NCBI RefSeq assembly: GCF_037126465.1
Contig: NC_088203.1
Location: 88,102,668 to 88,166,667, forward strand
Direction: 5' to 3'
Origin: Ornithodoros turicata
Taxonomy: Eukaryota > Arthropoda > Arachnida > Ixodida > Argasidae
Length of the DNA stretch: 64,000 nt
Positions within the stretch are counted from its first letter, which is position 1. Every line of letters starts with the position of its first letter. Shown here one piece after another: positions 40,701-52,700 of this stretch. Made by a program: the position numbers and the translations under genes. The notes beneath the pieces were generated by a model. That model ran no database searches. It was given only the letters and a program-made list of their open reading frames with translations, and was not told the DNA's origin.

Positions 40701-43700
40701 CCCTTTAAGGTTCGTTAATGTGTCAGGTTCGTCACCACATTTCCGCTTAACTACCTCTATCAGTGTGTTAGAGCACCGCTTGTCGGTATGCAACACCGCA
40801 TTCGTATCATCGCACGAACAAAGGAATGTGTTGCTGTCGTGTGTTTTGCAGTAAGAATCGTGGAAGAGAACTTGAAATTAGTAAATGAATTTTTAGTCTC
40901 ACTTTGGAGTCGGCCAGCATGGCTATCTAACAAGAAATTAGTACACCGAAGCTGGTTCTGTCTCACTACTGTATTAACATCCGCCGAGCATGTTACGAAG
41001 ACAGTTGCATGGCAAGTGTCAAACGGGGACGTATCTTATGCTTTCTTGCGAATACTTTATTGAACTCGTTCCGATGAGATCCCGTTTTCCCCTTCAGCTG
41101 CTGGTGAAGAAACCCGACGGTCTTCCTCTTCCTGGAGAATTGATTCAACTCTGCCTGCTGACCCAATCGGAAATTATCAAGACCCTCTGGTGGAGAACCG
41201 ACCGCAGGCTCAGCTGCAAAAACTACACTTCCGATCATTTCGGGCTCGTTAAGTTTACGTTGCCACCTCTTCAAACGACTGTGGTCACTGTGTCTGTTGA
41301 GGTAAGCCTACTCCATATATTGTATGCTGTTAGCGATAGGGCTTAGATATCGGAACAAAGTGTAGGCGGGTTCTGTCTCCTAACATGTAAATATTAACAA
41401 CACTTGTCGCGGGACATAAGCGCATACAGTAGTATAGGGCGGTGCACAGATAAAGCATTGTGTGTATGAAGCATGTTACACTCACACATGTTGCTCATGC
41501 AAAGCAAGATAAGAATAATGAGCGCAGCAAATAAAGCGATAAAACCGATTATGTTGATGATTGTGGTGGAGCAGAATATGTAAAGAAGCGGATATCCATA
41601 GTCTCCCTACCACCGCCTTAAAAATAACCTTCTTAAGACAACTTCACTGCACGTCACCATTTCCAGCAAACAGTTTTCCCGAATGAGGTTATTTTGGGAA
41701 ATGGAATCGCTATGGGAGGCTTTACGTTTCTGTTAATGGTTGCAAAAAGAGGCGTACTCGCACTGCCCCCACGATATCCTTAAAGGGACTATGAAATTTC
41801 CCGAACCCCCTTACTTTTTTCGATGGAAACTGTTCTTCCCGCAGAGAAACTAATATGCCACAAATTTTTCCGGACGAAATCGCTCCACTCTGCGAGGAGC
41901 GCGCGCTGGAAATGTCTCTTCCGCGTTCCTCCTCTCCCGCGCATATTTCCCTGCCGATGGTGTAACTGTACGGACCGCACTTCGGTTCCCCGTTACGTCA
42001 CCGGTGTTGCACAATGGCAAGTAATGCCGCGAGCTCGCGCTGTGGCTGCCGCCACTGCCGATCACGCGAAAGCTGCTGTCATGGAGATTTCCACTCCCGA
42101 TGAACGCATACGCGGGATCCTACGGCGCATGCTCCTGGCGGGATTCCTCGGCTCGGCGACACGTCACGATGACGTGTTGCTGAGCCGGCCGTGGTCGCGT
42201 CAAGTTGCCCGTTGTGGCTCCGCTCGGCAGCTCGCCACGGCGCGGCGCTAGCTGTCCTCCCTTCGCCGCTCCGTTTAAATTCGCTCCCGAGAAATCCGCT
42301 CGCGCGACGAAAGTAAAATTTCGGTTCTAGACTCAGAAAAATGTCTTCTTTCGAACGAAACGAAGAAAAAAATCGTTTCATAGCCCCTTTAAATGAAGAG
42401 AGAACAGCATCGTTCTGACCGATAGTTGGTCTTCAACATGCTACAGATGTTGAAGCTCCGTTATTAGAGTGCAGTAACGAGGATTCGTCAGTAATAACGT
42501 AGTGTTAATGGAAATTTGGCAAAGAACCCCAGAGATAAAAGTATTTTGCATCTTACTGGTTGTGCAATGCGGAACGTAAAAAAGATCATTCAAGGAAAAT
42601 AAAAGAAGGTCGAGGTCTGGCCTCGCACAGATGCAAAGTAATCAAACTGAATTGTGCCTGCATTCGAACAGTACAGATTGCACTCGCTACTCGCACGTTT
42701 TACACGAAAGGGATAAGTGCTACATAAACAGGTGGCATTCTCGGCTTATCTCACTTTTCTTGTGTTTCTAGGCAACAGCCGTAAACTACGAAGCGGAGAA
42801 ATACGACACATATGGCACGCGAATCAACCAGCCCAAGAACACGCTGTATCTTCAAGCGTGGTACTCGGCCAGCAACAACTTTATCCAAATCCAGCCATCG
42901 AAGGATCCTCTTCCTTGCACTAGTGACTACAAAGTTCAGCTCCGTTATACCGCAGAACCAGACAAGGAGTATCTCTTCCACTACCAGGTGCAATATCCAA
43001 ATTGTATTTTGTTCTTGTGATGAGTTTGCAGATATCCAACCCACCCATACAGAAAAGAAAACCTAATTTGTCTGCATAACGTAAAATATTTGAAATTATT
43101 TTATTCCTGTGAGCAGTTCGCAGTTCCACTGTAAAATAACCGAAATGTAGATAGCTATACAGTAATTCTTGCATATGATAGTTCATGATTGGACGTTCAT
43201 AGCTTTGATTGAGGAACGCGAACTGTGCTACGGACTTGTATGCAAGTTATTATATTATTAAGTTAAGTATTGTACGTTAGACTATCTGGCTGTCCAAATA
43301 TAATGAACGCAGGTGAGATGATAACGTATTTATATCTGGATGCTAGTTACCTCAGACTTAGTGTTCGACAGTCTTCCAGAAGAGCACGATATTATTTAGC
43401 ACTTGCTATACTGTTAGTGTGTTAAAAACGTTCTCGTTCACAAATATGGACACGAGGAACGCATACCTGCATGTAAGGGCATCGGTAGATTCTCATACTA
43501 TATCATTCGATATTTAGGTTGTGTCCCGTGGCCAGATCTTGAAGGACGGAACGGTTGCAGCGAAGTTCACTCAATCCGAGAGCACTCCAGCACTTGTCGA
43601 TGACACCTACCTTCAGGAGGAAGTACGCAACGAGTCCCTTCCAAGCAACGTTGCCGAAAATGTGTCCAACGTGGGATCTCTGGAGCTGGATCTGACTCCT

Positions 43701-46700
43701 GACTTCAGCTACGTCCCCTTGGCCAAGCTTCTCGTGTTTTACATTCGCGAAGATGGAGAAGTGATTGCGGACTCCCAGGAGTTTGAAGTGGAGAAATGCC
43801 TTAAAAACAACGTGAGAGCAACCTCTAGTGAACTATGGTCGAGCTACCGTCTGTCAGAGAACAGCGCCCTTATCGAGGACGTGAAAGAGTTGTCCTCGAG
43901 AACCGAACGGATGACATTGACCCAGATACGGTGATTTTCGAATCGCGCAGAGTAGCTTTCTTCAGGGTTACCCTGATCCTAGTGTTTGACCACACCACTT
44001 TCTGAAAGTTACAAAAATATGGTGCATACCATGGTTTTTGTAGTCTGGAAGAATCGTCTGAATCTATGAATCAAAATGTCACAGTAATGCACGCTACAAA
44101 GTTCCTAAACCGCAACTGTGGTACTTCACTCTGAGACATAAGTTGATCTTTTGTGCTGCGTGTAGTGTCTAAAGCTAACAAAGATCCAATTGCAATGATA
44201 CCAGGGAGGCTAAGTTCGCTCAGTGTACAAATAACTCGTTGCGTCGAAAAAAATAATCGGAACGCGTCTATTGGACACCGGGGAGCACCGTGCACAACGC
44301 TGTCCACCAGGCGCGTTCTGATTGCCAGTGGTATCAAGGTGGCAGGAAAGCTCTCAAGGACGAGCCTTTGCGCACTTAACTAATGAATTCTAAACACACC
44401 TGTTTTACTGCTCTTATCTAACATCATTACATTAATGTATACGATGTGCACTTCACCATTGTCCTTTCATTTGCAGGTGACTCTGAGGTTTGGATCTGAG
44501 TCCGTCCAGCCGGCCACAACGGCTGCCATACACTTATCCGGATCTCCTCTCTCATTCTGTGGAGTCGGTGTGGTGGACAAGAGTGTGCACCTTCTCAAGC
44601 AGGACAATCAGCTTACCAAGGCTAAGGTACGAGGTTACGCTTTCCCCTCACTGTTGCTCGCGAGGAAAGAATCGTTCACCACATTCCTCTCTGCAGGTGT
44701 ACGACCTCCTGAAGAGGCTCGACATCAGCCGTTACACTTGGCCCAGGCAGTCATCTTACGACTACTGCAGGAAGAAGAGTGAGTGTTGAGACTCTTTGTG
44801 TTATATGCGATTAACTTTTGTTTCCTATGGGTTTCTCAGGTAGCGGAGCGAATCCGCGATACGCTCGCCGTGTCATCTGGCCTGGACCCCGCACGTCCAA
44901 TGTGGAGTACGTCGACTCTATCACTGCTTTTGATGTAAGTCATTTCTGAATAGCAGGCATTCATGGAATGCATAAAATGCACTATTACTTCCAATGGTAA
45001 CAAGTCAAAAGCAGACTTGAAAGACACGTCAAGGTTTAGTTCGTTAAGTAGTACACCAGGCTTGTTTGTGGCTGGTAAACTGCTGGCAGCGCTACCAGAT
45101 TTGTCTTGTATGGTGTATTGTATTTCATCATATAGAGACTAGGCTAGAATTATGATATATATGTGACGGATAACATAGATCACAACTAACTGTCTTGCTA
45201 CTTTTGTGCCAGTGATTGACGTTACTGAGAATTAGTTTTGATTCGAGCGCCGTGAGGATGGTAACAGTCAGACGATACCGCACGTGACTGAAATGCTCTA
45301 ATAATAGAAGTGGCATTGTAGTGCATGTTATTGCAACGCATCCAAGGCAGAACGTTTCGGTTTGGATTATCTTAGGGGTGGAAGTGATAACTCTTCCACA
45401 CGATACAAAAAGCATTGGGTAAGTAAATGACGCCGTAGCACAATTGCGCTGCTTATGCAGTTTCTGATCAACCTCCTATTGGACTTCTCAAACGGACTAG
45501 AGTGCCATAAACACAGACTAAAAACAGCAGAAGAGTGACAAGATGGCGTATATACAGGCAAGCTGGTGGAAGATTATGTAAAAGCCTGAGTCTGGGCACA
45601 CTGTGTTCGTGTCGTCCCTCTGTGTGCCCAGACTCAGGCTTTTACATAATGGGGCATAAGAGTCTATCTTCAAGTACTTCTCCCTCTCATGGAAAGTAGC
45701 AATGGGCCTTTCGGAAGCTCATAATGCATTTAGTAAACTGAAGCTGTGGCTAATTACTGCCATGATAATTTGATTTGCTAGGAAATTGGTGTGATCGTCC
45801 TCTCTGATTTGACGCTGGAGACGAGGCCGTGCAGAGAAGCCATCTACGACAGACCTCCGTATGCTCTTGCGGCACCAGCAAGTAGGACAAAAAGTTTTTG
45901 CCTGCTTTGCATGCTTTTTGCTTTCTTGCCTGCATGCCTGGCTCCGCTTTGCACTTTCCTTTGTTCGTTCAACTATTTCACTCATGTTTCCTCATTTCTT
46001 CCATTCTTTCCCATTAGTTGCCGAGTATCATCGCTCCGGCGTTGTCCCTGGTTAGTAGCATACACGCAATTTTTCGATTGAGAAAACGAAAGAATGATTT
46101 GCGAACACGAAAGAAAAGAATGACATCTTATGCTTTCTTTTTGTTGATTTCTGTTCACATTCAGTTTGGTTTTAGCTGCATGACAGTGAAAGAAAAAAAA
46201 ATCCCATTGTAGATCCAACTGAATGACACAAATTCTCTTGCCCAAGAAATATGCTACAAAGACACACAGGTATTGCATCTGAGTGAGTAGGTTGACTAGG
46301 TCAAAGATCTGCTCTTCATTGAAATCGTCCGGATGGTGTTCGTTGCACAAGGAACGAACCAGCAGGGAGACACTGAAACATCGATATCAGCTTCCTATAG
46401 ACAATGCAATTTGGGCCTTCGAAGAACAGAGGAGTAAATTAACGAAATTTCACCCGGTAACATGCTCGTAGTGAACCATAATTTCGAATGATATGATTTT
46501 TTATAACGATTGTTGATGGACGAGATGGATGATTTGTTGAAAATGAAGGGCCTACGCCTTTTTTTTTTGTATTTTCCATTCGCATTATTTGTCCCAAACG
46601 GGCGTAAGTTTCGTGTTTGCAACAACTCAGTAGATCGGACGACATCAACCGGAAGGATGATTCACTCTGTGACATTATCTGACGACGTTAATGTTTTAAC

Positions 46701-49700
46701 AGTGCACATCGTTCCAACATGCCTATTTGTAATGTACTGCTTGGGACACACTTGTCTGAAATCTCCTGTCCATGGTCTACCTGCCCCCTATCGGCGGTGT
46801 CGCGCGCAAAGGACCCGTACCGTTATCGCCTCCGAGGGAAGGCAATGTTTTACAGAACGCCACCAACCAGGATAGATCATCTGTGATACTTGAGCGTCGT
46901 CTGCTAGCACGGGCGAGAAATAATGCTAGCAGACGACGTAACTAAGCGCTCGAGTGTCACCACAGATGATCTCTCCCGGATTGTGGCGTTGTGTAAAACA
47001 CGGCCTCCCCTTGGAGGCAAAAATGGTATGGGACCTTCGCTCACGACACCGCCGATAGGGGACAGGTGGACCACAGGCTGGAGATTCCAGACAAGTATGT
47101 CGCAAGCAGTGCGTAAGAACCACAGGACGTAAAGTGCACAAACTCTTATGCACCAAAAGCAAAATCTTAATTCCCATGGTGCTTCCGTTACTTTACGAAT
47201 GCCATGCTTCCGTAGTCCCATCAAAGGCACTTTCTGCTTTCAGACTAAGTACAGCTCCGGTCAACACTAATAATAACACTGGAAAAAATTTGGTCTAATT
47301 TCCCAGCGCGATAACAGCCACCCTTGGGGTACTGGGGGAATGTTAAATGAACAAAATGCTTGCGTCAAAGTAACACAATAATTTTGTTCAATTAACATTT
47401 CCTCACGGCCCCAAAGGTTGACTGTGAAGTAAGACCCTAGACAAGCCGGGTTGCTGTAATCGCGCATTGGTGTACCCGAGGGTTGCTGTAATCGCGTTCG
47501 GGAACGAGACCACATTTTTTCCAGTGTTATTATTAAGGTTGACCGGAGCTGTACCACATGCGAAAAGTATCGCAAGTCTGCTGGCGAACCGTTCCTTGTA
47601 GTGTACCACTCAAAATATCTCTTGGGCTAGAAAAATTGTGTCTTTAAGAACGTTATCCCCTCAGTCTTACTTGGAATCGGCAGCGGTTGGTCTGGCTCTG
47701 TGGTGTCCTGTCGGGTGTGTCATGACTCTCAAAGTGTCTCTGATTCTTTAGCACTCTCCACCTTCCTATTTCAAAGCACGCAATCCTTGTGAATGTTATA
47801 TTCCTACAAGATGTCACATCTGGTTCGGGTGTTCGGCTTGTACCATGTACTCGGAGAACAGTACGAGTCCCGTATCAGTGCTGCATAACTTTGATTCGGC
47901 ATTAATCATAAGTCATTCTGTAAACTTGCGCTGGGGCAAGACGTCTTGTATTCTTCATCGGCTGTTAAGGCCGTGAAAGCCATAAATGAGATCTGCAAAA
48001 AAAAAAGAATGAAAAAAGGCCAGCGGCGTGTTCGTCTGTATGACAACATTGAGGTGCGGCCTTAAGGAACTCACAGAAAAGACAAGCTGAAAAGTATACG
48101 ACTTAATAGATCTTAGGAGCTAATTTTCAAAGAGTTCTCGTTATTGAGTTATTGCCAAGAAACCAGACACCGTGAATGTGTTAAGTTCTGAATTAATTCC
48201 TCTCGGGTACTGCCCACAAAAATCATTGCCAATGCAAGCTCTCAATATAACGATCAGGCGAATTATTCTTCGTGCATTCATTAAACAATGAAGACATGCA
48301 CACACACGCATCGAAAGAGCCGCAGGATATTCAGCAGTAAATACAACATACATACTAATACTTCATACAACATCGGGACACTGTAGATCCAAGGGCTGAT
48401 ATGTATAGCATGCCATACTTCCACCAAGGACTGAGTTGTCTCGCGACGTAAACCCCCAATTATTACTTCCACCAAGGAAGCACTCTTGTTCCTTTCCATG
48501 GAACATACTCCTGGATAACTGAATCGTCAGCGCCACATAACACGACGCCTGTAGGCCGTATGCTATAGGCTGTAGCTTGCTATCTCGCTCGGTGACATAT
48601 TGCCACGCGCCTTTGACCTGAAACTGACACCGCGCTTCCAGTGCCTCTGATTGTTATCGCCGGCAGAAAGAACAATAATAGGAGGAAACCGAAACGCGAT
48701 AAAACTTTTTTTGTTGTTGTTGTTGCTGCATGAAAAATTACAAGGTTGTTTTCCCACCCGGCTGATGCCCGCAACGGTATCACAAGGAGTAGCTAGTCAC
48801 ATACAAGAGGTGGTTGTGGCGTTGCTATTGCAGCACGACCCGTGCTATAAGGCAGCCCCTGTTCAGAATTAGATCGCCTTGTCTCCAGGTTTTCCTGAGG
48901 ATGACGCGCGTATCCAATCTTTGTAATGCTTACGTACCTATAGCGTGTTACAAAAAAAGTACAATGATTGATTGAACAATCACAACAGTTGAACAATCAG
49001 AAGACAGGACGACAGCTTTCTGAAAGCTGCTTTGTCCTAAACCAACCAACCACGCGGAATGATATAGTTCTGTCTCATGATTTGCTCACAATGTGCGTAT
49101 GCCTTTCTGTATATATATTAAGATATATCCAGACTGATATAAAAAGGCCTACACTTTTTGTTTCTATTAAATCGAGAAATGGAACCATATCATTCCGAGG
49201 GATAGTTTCGAGTATCACACAGTGAAGTTCTGGTCTTAGAGTGTACTCCATTTAATATATATATATATATATATATATATTCGTTGAGGAGCATTCCACA
49301 AATCAACCGAGTCTCTTCGTGTCACGCGACATCTTTTTTCTTCTGTAAAAGCTCGCTTGCTACGATTGACATATACATCAATAACAATTAGGCCATTCTG
49401 AAATAACCAAATAATTTTAACATGTCCTGCTTCAGTGTCCCTCCTTGTCCGTAGCATTTAGGCATCGCCCGTGAAAGTCGCTTTGCTTCGCTGCTTCCGA
49501 CTAAGCATAGGACACATTATACATCGTTATGGCGATCATCCTGACCCTCGCTAACCGTTTACTGGTCCCTAATGCTCAGGTTGCTGCGGTTCCTATCTGC
49601 ACTAACAATGCCATAATTTGGCTGCAGAAGAGTTGGCCCCTTTGCTCACCTCGTAAGCGTGTGGGTTTCTTTGCATTCTTGTTAAGGTATTCACGGACAG

Positions 49701-52700
49701 ACAAGGGGAGGAGCGGTTGCTTTGGCTCTTCAAGACAACGGTACGTTATGTATATACGCACGAGAAGGTGCCGAGCGTATATAGATTGCTGCAGAACAGA
49801 TACAAACGTTTACGGAACATCATAGCGACGCATTTCTTGATCGGCGCGACGCACTAGCAGCAACTGGACTGGTCACAGTTACGGATAGGTTCGTTGAATA
49901 CCCAGCCACCCGTCTGTAAGTCTATTTGCACCTGTTTTCTGCAAAGGTGTCGCTCCGATGAAGATATACGTCACTCCGGTGTTCCGTAAACCTTTGTAGG
50001 CAGTTATACATTGAAACATGATCAGGCAACACGACGGAGACATGGACAGAGGACATACAGAGAGCAGCGCTGTCCGTGTATGACCTCTGTCTTATGTCCT
50101 CTGTCCCATATCCTCTCTCCCTGTCTCCGTCGCGTAGCCTGATCATGTTATGTATACACGCAGTCTCCTTGTTATTGTGGCAATTCGGCAAAGAAAAACT
50201 GTACAAATGAAGAGGGCCGGACATTAATTTGAACTGATGAATAGATTAAACAAGTGTCGTTAAAAATGCAGAAGTGCAGAAACATATATAGTAGGCACAG
50301 ATATTTTTCTTCCTCCTGTCGGTTATTGCCATGAACTCAGCGAAAAGCGAAAGGAGGATTTGGCTTTTAACCAGAACGAAAAGAAAAAAAGACAGTCAGG
50401 CCTAAACATTCCGTACATAGACTCCCGGACCTCCTGCATGGTGTTTGGTTCCTCTCTCGGCCAAAGCAACTTTCGTCCTTCACTTCAATAGACGCACTGT
50501 TTGAATCGTGTGGTGCACCAGTTTGCTGTCCGGATGACTTGTTGGTGAGGGGCATTTTGCTCTTGAGTCTTTCTATGGGCTATCGTGGATGGATATGTCA
50601 GCACGAAAGTTAGGTGTGTCTTGATGCGTACGCAAGTTAACTGAACCGTATTTCTTTCCCACTGGTGATCGCTTTCCTACAAGTCTCCCGTGACTGTTCC
50701 AGCGACTTTCCTGGCGCGAAGAGGTAATACGCCGTGCCTCTCATTCGGTAGTGCAACATTTAAGAAGAGTGTATGGTAACAAGAACAAATATAATGATGA
50801 CGATGAATGGGGAAATTCACCACGTCAGTTGGTAATCAAGAGTGGGTGATGCCAGTCTCAATTTGTTTGTTTCACAATATGGCTCAGTCGGGAAACGTAA
50901 TGTTTCTGAGGACGTACTTAAGTTAGCCTTAAGTTTGCGGATGACTTCTTCACAGTGCAAAAGGGGGATACAGCACACCACTATTTCCAGACACTCTTCG
51001 TCAATCCTTGACTTTTCATTAGCAAAGTAACATTTGTGAATCTCTTAAAGCCCTGGAACCAAAGAAGGGACCGTTCTCTCTTCTTCCTTTTTTTTTTTTG
51101 TCTACGTTTTAGAAAACATTAGATATTTTACTAGGAAGCATATCAAATGGAGCTGAAGATAACTCTTGCATCACATCGTTCTACGTTGAATGGTACTTGG
51201 ACGCTTGGAATTATGTGTTTGCCTTGTATTCCGCTGTCTTGAATAGCTACAGGTATTAGAGCTGTGCGAATAGCAAAATATCTATTGCGAATCGAATCTG
51301 AATAATTTCTTCAGAACGCGAATGCAGTTCGAATAATCAGAAAAGGCCCAATTCGAATAATTTTGAATTCGTCATGGTGAAACATTTTGTGGTGTTGTGC
51401 TTATTCGATTATGTTCAGCTCCAAACTTGTGAGCCTTTTCATGCAGCATAACATATCGTGAGAGAAGGGTCCCTCTGTGTTGTGTATGGTAAACTGCATT
51501 AGTGGGATGAACCGCAATGAGAGTTAGTCAACATGATCCATGCAGCCTGCTCCTCATTTCTATGTTTGCATCGTGGATATCCTGTACTTTGTTTTAGAAA
51601 CTGCACATATTTCCACCTGTTACTGACCATAACTCTGAAAGCTAGGAGTACATTTACTGGAAAATGCAGTGTCCAGAGTACAGTGTTGACCATGAGGTCA
51701 CAGAAGTTGACTTTAGTGACATAATACTGTAAGCACTGTAAATCAGGCTTCACCTAACACTGGAATGTAATCATGTGAAGTCGACTTGCAGAGCGAAGCC
51801 AACAACAATGGCGTTAACGTGTAGTTGGCTTCACCTAATCCTTGCATACAATGAGGCGAAGCCCACTTCCAGAATGGCGATAGCGAAACCTCGCTTCAGT
51901 ACTATTCCAAAAATATTGGAAAACTTCGAATACTGAAAATAGGTTGCGAATAGCATTCGAATAGCATCAGATATTTGATTCGTATTGGAAATTTCGATTA
52001 TTCGCACAGCTCTAACAAATATGCCTTATAGAGGTATATGCCTTATAGGAGATATAGAGGGTGTGTCTCGTAAGACTGACCAGAATTTGCTTGAATTCGC
52101 GATTTATTTTTCTTTCGGAAGAGTCATTGAATATGTATGTATTACCGATGGGGCCTACTCAAAGGTGGTGGTGCATCAGTAATTAGTGCAGCCGTTAATT
52201 AACTTTCATAATCTCTCATAATTAGTGAACATAAGTTCACTGCGTAATTGCAGAGTTGTAGAGCACTACCCCGAGGAGTCTAGTCCGCTAGAATCGAAAC
52301 GGCAGCACTTTGCTGTGCTCTAGCAAAAAAATATGCGAAAATGCACAATTTTCCAGCATTCCGCGAGATTTACGACCGCTTTCTCTCCCCCTTTCGGTGT
52401 CCCCCTTTCTCAACTGACATCAAGGTGTTCCTCAAAGCATGGAGCACTCCGCTTTGTCCCCAGGAGTGAGTGAGAAGAAATAGTGATACCGTTTCTCAGC
52501 CGACGTTATCGCTTAAATGCCACGTTTCATTTTGTTCCCTCCACTATCTGTTTTGACCTGCTCAACGTCACCCAAACACAGTTCGCGTTAACATCGGATA
52601 ATGTCACACTGTAAAGCTGCCAATCCATAACAAAATTAAAATCACGGATTCCGCTGCTCGATAAGTCACATGCGTTAATTCACTCTATGAATTGTTGCCT

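Noticed and set aside
43812..43934. Continuation of the exon 12 ORF past AAC
   Set aside because: A consensus donor (GTGAGA) and the family pattern place the exon end at 43811. The extra codons have no family match and end in a stop.
47240..47290. Acceptor-like tttctgctttcag followed by an open stretch
   Set aside because: In the required phase TAA follows at once, and the sequence is the terminal repeat of the TA-flanked MITE.
48872..48920. Exon-like segment after gccttgtctccag
   Set aside because: It has only a poor donor (GTATCC), and the frame meets TAA shortly after.
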